DNA from: Oxynema aestuarii AP17
Lineage (GTDB): Bacteria; Cyanobacteriota; Cyanobacteriia; Cyanobacteriales; Laspinemataceae
Reading direction: 5' to 3'
Assembly: GCF_012295525.1 (NCBI RefSeq)
Contig: NZ_CP051167.1
Location: forward strand, 3,038,001-3,102,000
Length of the DNA stretch: 64,000 bases
Of the stretch, positions 8,049 to 17,575 are shown piece after piece. Made by a program: the position numbers and the translations under genes. How positions within the stretch are numbered: the stretch's first letter is position 1; each line of letters starts with the position of its first letter. The notes beneath the pieces were generated by a model. The model saw only the letters and a program-made list of their open reading frames with translations. It had not been told where the DNA came from and made no database searches.

Positions 8049-11000
8049 ATGATGACTCTTTCAGGCTATACCCTCATTGAAAAACTGCATGAGGGGGCAA
8101 ATACAGTCGTCTACCGCGCTCGTCGGGAGCGCGACCACACGAGCGCGATCTTAAAAATTCTCAAAGTCGAATATCCGAGTGCGAACGAGATCGAGCGCCT
8201 CGATCGCGAATTTGAAATTGCCCGTCAGTTAAACATCCCGGGTATCGTCTCCAGTTACGGCATCGAACGATTTGAAAACAATAAAGTCGCCTTAGTGCTC
8301 GAAGACTTCGGCGGTCAATCCCTGGGAAGCTACCTCGAAACTCATTCCCTCACCTTAGTCGAATTCTTAAGACTGGCAATCCAGTTAGCCGACATTCTCG
8401 GAACCATTCACGATCGCCGCATCATCCACCGAGATATTCATCCGTTCAATATTATAATTAACCCCCTCAACTTACAAGTCAAAATCACCGATTTTGGTAT
8501 ATCCCTGCAACAACCGCGCCATCCCAACAACGCCGTCGAAGGCACCTTACCCTACATGTCCCCGGAACAAACCGGGCGCATGAATCGGGTCGTCGACTAT
8601 CGCACGGACTTTTATTCCCTCGGGGTGACCTTATACCAAATGCTGGCGGGAAAACTGCCCTTTGAAGGGAACGACGCCACGGAAATCATTCACGCCCATT
8701 TAGCCAAAACCCCGGCCCCTCTGAGTGAAATCGACCCGGAGATCCCGGCGACCCTGAGCAAAATCATCGATAAACTGCTCGCCAAAAATCCCGAAGATCG
8801 CTATCAAAGTGCTTACGGCTTAAAAGCCGACTTTCAACGGTGTTTGGAACGGTGGCTATCCGTCGGACAGATCCCCAACTTTCCCCTGGCGCAAAAAGAT
8901 CTATCGAGTCAGTTAGTCATACCGGATAAACTGTACGGACGCGAAGCCGAACAGAGCCAATTATTAAAAGCCTTCCGACAAATCAACACCAGTCAAGGCG
9001 ATTCTCCTGGGGAGACCCTACGCGATCGCCCCGAGACCGTTGGGGGACGGCTAATTCTCATTTCCGGCTATTCCGGAATCGGCAAATCGAGCTTAGTGTA
9101 TACCCTGCGATCCACCGTTATCGAAGAATTCGGACGGTTTATTTCCGGGAAATGCGATCCGGCGAAAGCGCAAATTCCCTATGCCTGTTTTATCGAAGCC
9201 TTCCAAGATGCGATCCGGCAAATTCTGACCGAAAGCGACGCCCAAATCGAACAATGGCGCGAGAAAATGCTGGCCGAAATCGGCAGAAATGGCATCGGCG
9301 TTCTCGTCGAAGTCCTGCCCGACTTGGAATTGATCGTTGGAGAAGCCACGCCGACCGCGACCCTACCCCCGGCGGAATCGCAAAATCGCTTAAATTTGCT
9401 GTTTCAAAAATTTTTGGGGGTTTTGGCCAGTCCCGAACAGCCCCTCGTCTTATTTTTAGACGATTTACACGCTTGCGATACGGCTTCGTTAAAACTGCTC
9501 CACGCGATCGCCTCCCGACGAGATCCCCAATCCTTGCTCGTCATCGGCGCCTATCGAGAAGGAGAAAGCGGCAACCCGCCGGACAGTGCCATTCACACCT
9601 TATTAGAACTGGTCGAAGATCTCAGAGGTAGTGGACGCCGGGTACAGACCATCGCCCTGCAACCGCTCGATCCGACCACCCTCAATCAACTGATTGCCGA
9701 AACCCTGTGCTGTCCGCCGAGACGATCGCGGGCTCTCGCCGATTTAATCTACCAAAAAACTCATGGCAATCCCTTTTTCGTGCGGATGTTGCTCGAAGCC
9801 CTCGCCCAAGAAAACCGCCTGGTTTGCAATCTCAGTTCGGGATATTGGGAATGGAATCTCGACGAAATCCGACAGATGGAAATGGCCGATAACGTGGTCG
9901 ATTTGGCGATCGCCAAAATCCAACAACTCTCGGAAAACGCCCAAGACGTTCTCAAATTAGCAGCTTGTATCGGCAATATTTTTTATTTAGATATCCTCGC
10001 GATCCTCCACGAAAAATCCCTATCGGCGACGGCTGCCGAACTCAAAGAAGCTCTCGATCGCGGCTTGATCGTCCCCTTAGACAACACCTACAAAATCCCC
10101 TTAGTCTTCGGCGAAGTCGAACCCGTCGCCTTACCCGTAGACGACCTGATCGTTTCTTACAAATTCTTGCACGATCGCGTCCAACAAGCCGCCTACTCCC
10201 TAATTTCCGGCGATCGCAAACAAGCGATTCATCTCAAAGTCGGCCAACAACTGCTCAAACATACCCGACCGGAAGACCGGGAAGACAAAATCTTTGAAAT
10301 CGTCAACCATCTCAATATCGGACGCGACCTGCTGCAAGCGCGCGGCGAACAATACAAAATTGCCAAACTCAATTTAATTGCCGCCCAAAAAGCCAAAGCC
10401 TCCCTCGCTTACGAAAGCGCCCTCAACTACCTCGAAACCGCCCGTCCGATCTTACTGCCCGACAGTTGGGAAACCCATTACGAATTAACCTTAAAAATCT
10501 ATACCGAACTGGTCGATGTCACCTTCTTAACCGGAGATTACGATCGCAGCCAACGCTTGGCCGCCATTGTCGCCGAACGGGGCACAACGATTTTAGATCG
10601 GGTTTCCGTGTACGAAAAACAAATAAAAATTGATATTTACCTCGGGCGTCCGCAACAGGCGATCGCCACCGGAGTCGGCATTTTGAAAAAACTGGGGATT
10701 CCGGCGATCGAACAGGCGCATCCGTGGCGGATTCACTGGGAAATTTTACGCACTCAATGGCAACTGCGCGGCAAAACCGCCGACGAACTCGCCACTTGGC
10801 CGACGATGAGCGACCCTTATAAAGGGGCGGCCATGCAAATTTTAGCCGCACTGACCCCCGCCGCTTACATCGCCAACCCGCAACGGCTGAAACTGACCGT
10901 CGTGCAGATGGTCAACTTGTGTACTCGCTATGGAAATAACGAACTTTCCGCATTTGCCTTTGCGTTTTACGGGATTTTACTGCAGAGTTACCGCTTCGAT

Positions 11001-14000
11001 CTCGACGGGGGCGATCGGGCCGGAGAGCTGGCATTGCGCTTGCTCGATCGCTTCGACGCCAACTTACTCAAAGCCAAAGTCACCGATTTAGTCTACGCCC
11101 ATATCAAACCGTACAAACTGCATTTGCGAGACACCGTCGAACCGTTGCGCGGGGGGGTCGAAAGCGGTTTAGAAACCGGGGATCTGGAATGGGCTTGTTA
11201 TGCGGCCCTGCATTACTGCACCCACAAATTCTTTCTCGGGGAAGCTTTAGAAACGGTAGAGCGCGAATATAACAAATACATCGTTTTGATGGAAAACCTC
11301 AAACAAGAGGTGCCGATCCCGACGGCGAAAATTTGGCGGCAGGTGGTTTTACAGTTGTTGGGTCAAGGGGGCCCTTCGCCGGGCGAGGGTTTGGAAATGG
11401 CGCGGGGGTTGCAAGCGCACGGGAGCCGATCGCAGTTCGCCTTATCGGCGGCTAAAACCTTTTTAGGTTATTTATTCGGCGATTATCAAGGAGCCGTGCA
11501 TCAAGGACGACTCGCCGTGAAATTGCAATCGAACGCGATCGCGGCGATCGGTAGCAGCGAACATCATTTTTACCATTGTTTGGCGAAATTAGCCCTCTAT
11601 CCGAGGCTGTCGCGATGGGAACAATGGCGCTTGTGGTTGGAGATTTGTAGCGATCGCCGCAAGCTCAAACGTTGGGCCGAGTTCGGTCCGTCGAACTTCC
11701 GACATAAATGGGATCTGGTCGAGGCGGAAATGGCGTCAGTGCGCGGGCGTACCGTGCGGGCGATGCAATATTACGATCGGGCGATCTCCGGGGCCAGAAC
11801 GTTGGGGTACGTCCACGAAGAAGCGATCGCCTGCGAACGGGCCGCACAATTTTATCTGAGTTTGGGACGGGAAAAAATTGCCACGACCTATCTGAGCGAA
11901 GCCTATCGGGCGTATTCGCGCTGGGGGGCGAAGAAAAAACTGAAAATTTTGCAAGAAAACTACGCCCATTTCATCAGCCATCTGAGCAGCGAAGCCCCCA
12001 GTCCCGGGCTGACGACAATGACGATTTCGACCACGACGGGAACCCAAACCGGACTGCTCGACTTGACCGCCTTTGTCAAAGCGTCCCAGGCGATCGACAG
12101 CGAAATTGTCCTCGACGATTTGCTCGCCAAACTGATCCAAATTGTCATGGAAAATGCGGGGGCGCAAATTAGTTGTTTGCTCTTAGCGCAAGACGAGCGC
12201 TTTTATATCGAGGCGAGCGCCCAAGTCGAACCGGATCGGGTCGAGATCGGACAACATATTCCCTTAGAAACCAGCGATCGCCTGCCGATGGGCATCGTTC
12301 ACTACGTGATTCGCACCCGAGAGGCGATCGTCCTCGACGATGCGGCCCGTCACGGCTTGTTTACCAGCGACGATTATCTGGTCAAACACCAATCGAAATC
12401 GATTTTATGTACGCCGATCGTCCATCAAGGCAAATTGAGCGGCATTCTTTATTTAGAAAATAACTTGATGAGCGGGGCATTTACGCCGCAACATTTGGAA
12501 GTGTTAAAACTGTTGTCCTCCCAGGCGGCGATCGCGATCGAAAATGCCCGCTTGTACACCAACTTGCTGCAATCGTCCCAACAGTTAGAAACCCAAAACG
12601 AAGCGTTAGAACGCCTCGATCGCCTCAAAGACGAGTTTCTCGCCAATACGTCCGAACAGTTGAGTACCCCGCTTAACGGGGCGATCGGCATTGCCGAATC
12701 GATGCTCGACGGCGCCACCGGAGAACTCACCCCCCAACAGCGCGCCAACCTCGCCTTAATCGTCTCCAGTGGTCGTAATTTGGTGCAGCTCGTCAACGAC
12801 TTGCTCGACTTTGCCAAACTCAAACATAAGAATTTAGAACTCGATCTCAAACCCGTCGGAATGCGAGAAATCGCCGATATCGTGATCGGTTCGTGTCATT
12901 CGCTCGTCGGGAATAAACCCCTGGAATTGGTCAACGCGATCGACCCGAACGCGCCGACGGTCGAGGGAGACGAAAATCGCATCCAGCAGATCTTGCATAA
13001 CTTAGTCGAAAACGGGATTAAGTTTAGCGATGGGGGACGTTTGGAGATCTCAGCCCGCGCGATCGAAGGGGAATCCGGCGTGCGTCCGCAGTTGGTGATT
13101 AGCGTCAGCGATAGCGGAATTGGCATTCCCGAGGAGCGTTTGGCGCGGGTGTTCGATTCCTTCGAGAAAGTCGATCGCTCCGTCAACGGCGATTACAACG
13201 GGACCGGGTTGGGGTTGGCGATTAGCAAACAACTGGTCGAACTCCACGGGGGGCGGATTTGGGCCGAGTCCGAAGTCGGGGTAGGGTCGCGTTTTAGCTT
13301 CACGTTGCCGATTTCGCCGAGTCAAAATGCGATCGCCTCGGGCCCGTCGGTTCCCTTGGCGACCCGCATCGGAGAGATCGCGGCTTCCGAGTTACCCGTG
13401 ACGATGGCGAACCCGGAGGATATCCCGATGACGCCATTTTGCAACGAGCCGCGATCGCGCAGCAGTACGGACTTCCACATTTTGATCGTGGACGACGAAC
13501 CGATCGACGTGCAGGTGCTGGTCAACTACCTATCCCTCGAAAATTATTCCCTGACGACGGCCAATAATGGCCTGGAAGCCCTCGAAGCTCTCGAACATGG
13601 CTTGCGACCCGATTTGATCTTGCTCGACGTGATGATGCCGCGCATGACGGGCTATGAGGTTTGTCAGAAAATTCGCGAAAGTTTTCCCGCCAACGAGTTA
13701 CCCGTGGTGTTGTTGACGTCGCGCACTCAAGCTTCCGATATGACCGAAGCGTTCGGGTCGGGGGCGAATGATTATCTGACGAAACCAATTTCTAAAAAAG
13801 AATTGCTCGCGCGCATTAAAATGCACTTGCAATTGTCAAAAATTAACTTGGCTTACGCCCGGTTCGTCCCTCGGGAATTTCTACAATTTCTCGGGTACGA
13901 AAGTATTGTAGACGTGCAGCTCGGCGACCAAGTACAGAAGGAAATGACGATTTTGTTTTCCGATATTCGTTCGTTTACGACCCTTTCGGAGGGAATGTCG

Positions 14001-14714
14001 CCGCGCGAGAATTTTAATTTTCTCAATTCTTATTTAAGTCGGGTCGGTCCGGTGATTAGAAATCATAATGGCTTTATCGATAAATATATTGGCGATGCGG
14101 TTATGGCTCTATTTCCGGAGTCGGCGGAAGATGCGATGCAAGCGGCGATCGACATGCAAAAACAGGTGGCAATTTATAACGTTCACCGTCAGAAAAGTGG
14201 TTACGTTCCGGTGGCGATCGGGATCGGTTTGCATACGGGTAGCCTCATGTTGGGGACGATTGGCGAGGAACAGCGCATGGAAAGTACGGTGATTTCCGAT
14301 GCGGTGAATTTAGCATCTCGGATGGAAGGGTTGACGAAAGTTTACGGTGCTTCGGTGGTGATTAGCGGTCAAACGTTGATTCATTTAGAAGATCCGACGA
14401 AGTACAATTACCGCTTTTTGGGCAAAGTCCAGGTGAAGGGTAAAAAAGATTCGGTGGCGGTGTTTGAGGTTCTCGATTGTTATTCTCCCAATACGATCGA
14501 AATGAAGTTAGAAAGTCGCACGAAGTTTGAACGAGCGATTTTACTGTATCAAGGGGAGAAGTTTGCAGAAGCAAATCAGTTATTCAAAAAGGTTTTAGAA
14601 GCGGACGAAACCGATCGCGCTGCCAAGTTTTATGTGGATCGCTGCGAATATTTCTTGAGACATGGTATTTCTAAGGTTTGGGAAGGAATTGAATCGTGGA
14701 ATGAAAAACTATAA
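8049..14714 (+). CDS. Giant Ser/Thr kinase - AAA ATPase - GAF - histidine-kinase-like - receiver - adenylate cyclase
   Basis: 2221 residues. Domains in order: Ser/Thr kinase (1-265; HRDIHPFN catalytic loop at about 130, DFGIS at about 147, SPEQTG); AAA-type ATPase (about 297-650; Walker A GYSGIGKSS, Walker B LVLFLDDLHACD); long helical TPR-like region (about 700-1310); GAF (about 1336-1500); HisKA-like (about 1515-1590); HATPase (1635-1755; VSDSGIGIPE, GTGLGLAIS); receiver (1808-1928, D1860); class III cyclase (1955-2140); a TPR-like tail. The usual phospho-accepting His of HisKA is replaced: NTSEQLSTPLNG instead of [12 protein letters not shown] (Glu1536). The cyclase keeps both metal aspartates (D1972, D2016), K2012 and D2084 expected for ATP, and N2087/R2091, so it should make cAMP. 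The architecture up to HATPase resembles HstK-type cyanobacterial kinases. Monocistronic by spacing. Confidence 0.95.
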   Translation: MMTLSGYTLIEKLHEGANTVVYRARRERDHTSAILKILKVEYPSANEIERLDREFEIARQLNIPGIVSSYGIERFENNKVALVLEDFGGQSLGSYLETHSLTLVEFLRLAIQLADILGTIHDRRIIHRDIHPFNIIINPLNLQVKITDFGISLQQPRHPNNAVEGTLPYMSPEQTGRMNRVVDYRTDFYSLGVTLYQMLAGKLPFEGNDATEIIHAHLAKTPAPLSEIDPEIPATLSKIIDKLLAKNPEDRYQSAYGLKADFQRCLERWLSVGQIPNFPLAQKDLSSQLVIPDKLYGREAEQSQLLKAFRQINTSQGDSPGETLRDRPETVGGRLILISGYSGIGKSSLVYTLRSTVIEEFGRFISGKCDPAKAQIPYACFIEAFQDAIRQILTESDAQIEQWREKMLAEIGRNGIGVLVEVLPDLELIVGEATPTATLPPAESQNRLNLLFQKFLGVLASPEQPLVLFLDDLHACDTASLKLLHAIASRRDPQSLLVIGAYREGESGNPPDSAIHTLLELVEDLRGSGRRVQTIALQPLDPTTLNQLIAETLCCPPRRSRALADLIYQKTHGNPFFVRMLLEALAQENRLVCNLSSGYWEWNLDEIRQMEMADNVVDLAIAKIQQLSENAQDVLKLAACIGNIFYLDILAILHEKSLSATAAELKEALDRGLIVPLDNTYKIPLVFGEVEPVALPVDDLIVSYKFLHDRVQQAAYSLISGDRKQAIHLKVGQQLLKHTRPEDREDKIFEIVNHLNIGRDLLQARGEQYKIAKLNLIAAQKAKASLAYESALNYLETARPILLPDSWETHYELTLKIYTELVDVTFLTGDYDRSQRLAAIVAERGTTILDRVSVYEKQIKIDIYLGRPQQAIATGVGILKKLGIPAIEQAHPWRIHWEILRTQWQLRGKTADELATWPTMSDPYKGAAMQILAALTPAAYIANPQRLKLTVVQMVNLCTRYGNNELSAFAFAFYGILLQSYRFDLDGGDRAGELALRLLDRFDANLLKAKVTDLVYAHIKPYKLHLRDTVEPLRGGVESGLETGDLEWACYAALHYCTHKFFLGEALETVEREYNKYIVLMENLKQEVPIPTAKIWRQVVLQLLGQGGPSPGEGLEMARGLQAHGSRSQFALSAAKTFLGYLFGDYQGAVHQGRLAVKLQSNAIAAIGSSEHHFYHCLAKLALYPRLSRWEQWRLWLEICSDRRKLKRWAEFGPSNFRHKWDLVEAEMASVRGRTVRAMQYYDRAISGARTLGYVHEEAIACERAAQFYLSLGREKIATTYLSEAYRAYSRWGAKKKLKILQENYAHFISHLSSEAPSPGLTTMTISTTTGTQTGLLDLTAFVKASQAIDSEIVLDDLLAKLIQIVMENAGAQISCLLLAQDERFYIEASAQVEPDRVEIGQHIPLETSDRLPMGIVHYVIRTREAIVLDDAARHGLFTSDDYLVKHQSKSILCTPIVHQGKLSGILYLENNLMSGAFTPQHLEVLKLLSSQAAIAIENARLYTNLLQSSQQLETQNEALERLDRLKDEFLANTSEQLSTPLNGAIGIAESMLDGATGELTPQQRANLALIVSSGRNLVQLVNDLLDFAKLKHKNLELDLKPVGMREIADIVIGSCHSLVGNKPLELVNAIDPNAPTVEGDENRIQQILHNLVENGIKFSDGGRLEISARAIEGESGVRPQLVISVSDSGIGIPEERLARVFDSFEKVDRSVNGDYNGTGLGLAISKQLVELHGGRIWAESEVGVGSRFSFTLPISPSQNAIASGPSVPLATRIGEIAASELPVTMANPEDIPMTPFCNEPRSRSSTDFHILIVDDEPIDVQVLVNYLSLENYSLTTANNGLEALEALEHGLRPDLILLDVMMPRMTGYEVCQKIRESFPANELPVVLLTSRTQASDMTEAFGSGANDYLTKPISKKELLARIKMHLQLSKINLAYARFVPREFLQFLGYESIVDVQLGDQVQKEMTILFSDIRSFTTLSEGMSPRENFNFLNSYLSRVGPVIRNHNGFIDKYIGDAVMALFPESAEDAMQAAIDMQKQVAIYNVHRQKSGYVPVAIGIGLHTGSLMLGTIGEEQRMESTVISDAVNLASRMEGLTKVYGASVVISGQTLIHLEDPTKYNYRFLGKVQVKGKKDSVAVFEVLDCYSPNTIEMKLESRTKFERAILLYQGEKFAEANQLFKKVLEADETDRAAKFYVDRCEYFLRHGISKVWEGIESWNEKL

Positions 14715-15674
14715 GATTTTAGATTGTAGAAGCTATATTTTAAATTTTAGAGGGGATATAGCCATCTTCAATGAGTTGTAAAATTCATCGGTGTTAGGGA
14801 CACGTCAATGGAGTTTCCCTACGGAGATTTGACTACTTTACAAGGTCGATCTCAGATTCAAAGGTCAATACAATTGCCATCGATGAAGGAATTTCTGGAC
14901 AATCCCCAGATTTTGTGGGGGGGGAAATTTTTTTGTCCCTACGGGTCTCATTTTTATTGGAAATGACTCTATTAAATTTACCGGACTGAAAAAGTCGGCA
15001 TTTAATTTTTATAAAGGATTGTAGAATCTTCAATTTCGGGAGATAAATCGGGGGTGTTTTTGTAGGGAACAACGCGATCGCTCGACTGGTACATTGCTAT
15101 AATAAAGTCATAGAATTATCGCCAATTCTATTCGTTTTAGGGAATATAAACAAGCGAGAGAGGCGATCGCGAATCTCTCCAAGGGAAAGAAAGTCCGGCT
15201 TGACGATCGCCCGTGGAAATAAGGGAGTGCAATCGGGAGTGCAATCGCCGGAAAGTGAGTATTTCTTAAAAAAATTAAATCAATCCGGGTTGATTTACCC
15301 CACCGACGAACTATCGGATCTTGTCTCTTTTTCGGTGATGGGGAGTGAATTCTGGGGGAGGCATTTTGGAAAGTGGCACAGACGATCGCCCCGTTCTAGG
15401 AAAGGGCAGACAAGATGCAAACAGGGATTGTAACTGACGGTTCGGCTTGTCCTTGGCAGCAGAATAAAACTGCATCAATTGTAAGGGAAAGAGTCGCGAT
15501 CGCGTGGAGATCGCTAAAACTTCAAAAAAAGGCGAACATCTTTTACGCGATCGATATAAACCGATGGGATAACTCTCCCGAAAGATTGCCAAGGAACTCG
15601 AAATAGTAAACAGAACGAAGAATGCGGATCGTAAATAGATATTTACCGTTCCCTTACAGCATTCAAGGAGAGTT
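14715..15674. other. About 960 bases without a supported gene
   Basis: AT-rich after the giant kinase gene, with runs of T and G but no convincing terminator hairpin. The segment near 15185 (GGGAAAGAAAGTCCGG) resembles the conserved block of RNase P RNA, but the rest of that RNA is absent. A direct repeat GGGAGTGCAATCG occurs at about 15223-15247. Short frames on either strand have no family likeness. Confidence 0.4.
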
Positions 15675-15995
15675 TTGACTGTGGATAAGATCTGGATTGC
15701 TGCATTAGTGACCTTACCGATATTCAGTTGTGGGATTCCCAGCACGCTGGCGAGTTCTTTTGACCCCGATCTTTTAGCGAACGAGTCGATGTCGTCGATC
15801 CGGCAAAGATTATCTTCCCTCAAGAAAACGCCCGCATTGAATTTACCCCAACCGACCTTGCAACAAGCGAGGGGAGAAACGGAAGATGAAGAGTGTAAGT
15901 TATTAGGAATTTGTGACGACGGATTGCAAGGTTTATCTAACTTGCAGGAAAGAAACGATCGCTCCACGAGCGTGGATAATTTCTTCAACCGCTAA
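15675..15995 (+). CDS. Small putative secreted protein, unknown function
   Basis: 106 residues from TTG at 15675, or 104 from GTG at 15681. A ribosome site AAGGAG lies at 15665-15670, 4 or 10 bases before these starts. The N-terminus is a typical signal peptide (DKIWIAALVTLPIFSCGIPS, with probable cleavage after STLAS). The rest is hydrophilic, ends in TSVDNFFNR and has two cysteines in EECKLLGICDDG. I recognise no family. It precedes the ATPase gene by about 200 bases on the same strand, but a functional link is not shown. Confidence 0.5.
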   Translation: MTVDKIWIAALVTLPIFSCGIPSTLASSFDPDLLANESMSSIRQRLSSLKKTPALNLPQPTLQQARGETEDEECKLLGICDDGLQGLSNLQERNDRSTSVDNFFNR

Positions 15996-16193
15996 AGCAA
16001 TTACAAGCGGGTTGGTGGAGTGTCTTGGGTGCAACCGTCAATCCCTGGTCCCTTCAAGGATTGCTGAATCATCGACCGTCCGATCGGACGGTCAATTTTC
16101 TGATGGCGGATCGGGTTGAAATCAGTCCGGATGAAGTTATTTTTCTACGGAATGATTTGAAACCAGCCCGGAGATCGTCCGGAGACAACGGCG

Positions 16194-17531
16194 ATGAAAT
16201 TCGATTTACAGCGCTTTTACCAAGCGTGCAATCCGAGTAAAACGTTAGTGTTCGGTAATGCTGAAGATGCCCAGTATTACATCGATTTTGCGTCGGTACG
16301 CGGCGGTAAAACGATCGCCGAACTGGGGCGGACGATCGCGCGACTGTCCCCGGACGAACCGACCTGTCAACTATTTACGGGACATATCGGTTGCGGGAAA
16401 TCGACAGAATTATTGCGACTGAAAGCGGACTTAGAAGCGCAAGGGTTTGAGGCGATTTATTTCGAGTCGTCCCAAGACTTAGAGATGGCGGATGTAGACA
16501 TTTGCGATATCTTGTTGGCGATCGCGCGTCAAGTCAGCGAGACCTTAGAAGAACAGGGGATCGTCCTGTCGGCCCCTTACTGTCGCAAACTGCTGGTAGA
16601 AGCGGGAATGACGCTGCATTTGGGCATGAATTGGGGGGAGATCGCGGGGTTGGGGGAGGCGATCGCGCGGCTGACGACTCACGCGAAAGAAAGCCCGAAA
16701 GTCCGCGCTCAGTTACGACAATATCTCGAACCGCGTACCAGTCGTATTTTAGACGCGATCAACAACGAAATTCTCTTGCCGGGAACCGAGCAATTAAAAG
16801 CGCGGGGAAAACAAGGGCTGGTGGCGATCGTAGACAATCTCGATCGCGTGGACAATCGCACCTTAGCGTCCGGGCGATCGCAACCGGAATATTTATTTGT
16901 CGATCGCGGCGAACAGTTGCGAAAACTCAAGTGTCACCTGGTTTACACCATTCCGTTGTCTTTAATGTTCTCCCACGATTGCGAAGCGCTCAAAAGTCGC
17001 TTGGGTGCGGGAGTAGCGCCTAAAGTGCTGCCGATGGTTCCGGTACGCTTGAAAACCGGGGAAGACTGTCGGGAAGGAATGGACTTGTTGCGCGAGGCGA
17101 TCGTGGTGAGGGCGTTTCCCGAAGTCCCTTCCTCGGAGCGCTTGGAGCTCGTCGGCGAGTTGTTCGAGCGACCGGAAAGCCTCGATCGCCTCTGTCGCAT
17201 TAGTGGCGGACACATTCGCAACTTACTCGGGTTGGTGTATCGCTGCTTGCAACAAGAAGATCCGCCCTTTGCTGCGGAAGCGGTGGAAACGGCGATTCAA
17301 GAACGGCGCGACGATCTGATTTTGGCGTTGAGCACCTCCGATTGGCAGCGATTGCGAGAAGTGGCTCAAACTAAAAATATCCGAGGGGAAGCCCGCGACC
17401 AATTGCTGTTACGCAGTATGTTTGTATTTGAGTATCGAGATGCCCGCGCCGGACGCTGGTTCGATATCAATCCGATGCTGGCGGAAACTAAAGCTTTGCT
17501 CGACGATCCGAGTACGATTCCTGCTGTGTAA
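16194..17531 (+). CDS. P-loop AAA-like ATPase, partner of the downstream STAND-WD40 protein
   Basis: 445 residues. Walker A is GHIGCGKST at residues 63-71 and Walker B is LVAIVDNLDRV at about 206-216, followed by a sensor-like strand (CHLVYTIPLSLMF), an arrangement seen in KAP- and STAND-like ATPases. The N-terminal FYQACNPSKTLVFGNAEDAQYYIDFASVRGG and the C-terminal helical region (SGGHIRNLLGLVYR, then a winged-helix-like segment to the end) fit a cyanobacterial family of ATP-binding proteins found beside large STAND or WD40 proteins. Soluble, no membrane segment. The next gene begins 44 bases after the stop, so the two are almost certainly one operon. Role unknown; regulatory or defence ATPase is inference. 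Confidence 0.8.
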   Translation: MKFDLQRFYQACNPSKTLVFGNAEDAQYYIDFASVRGGKTIAELGRTIARLSPDEPTCQLFTGHIGCGKSTELLRLKADLEAQGFEAIYFESSQDLEMADVDICDILLAIARQVSETLEEQGIVLSAPYCRKLLVEAGMTLHLGMNWGEIAGLGEAIARLTTHAKESPKVRAQLRQYLEPRTSRILDAINNEILLPGTEQLKARGKQGLVAIVDNLDRVDNRTLASGRSQPEYLFVDRGEQLRKLKCHLVYTIPLSLMFSHDCEALKSRLGAGVAPKVLPMVPVRLKTGEDCREGMDLLREAIVVRAFPEVPSSERLELVGELFERPESLDRLCRISGGHIRNLLGLVYRCLQQEDPPFAAEAVETAIQERRDDLILALSTSDWQRLREVAQTKNIRGEARDQLLLRSMFVFEYRDARAGRWFDINPMLAETKALLDDPSTIPAV

Positions 17532-17575
17532 ATGCCTTTATTGAAGCGATCGCCTCGATCGGGGGGTGCTGACCG

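Noticed and set aside
15185-15215. GGGAAAGAAAGTCCGG resembling the conserved block of RNase P RNA
   Set aside because: The other conserved parts of that RNA are absent around it, so it is a chance match.
15311-15988. Minus-strand frame of 225 codons
   Set aside because: Antisense to the signal-peptide protein, with no family likeness and composition typical of a shadow frame.
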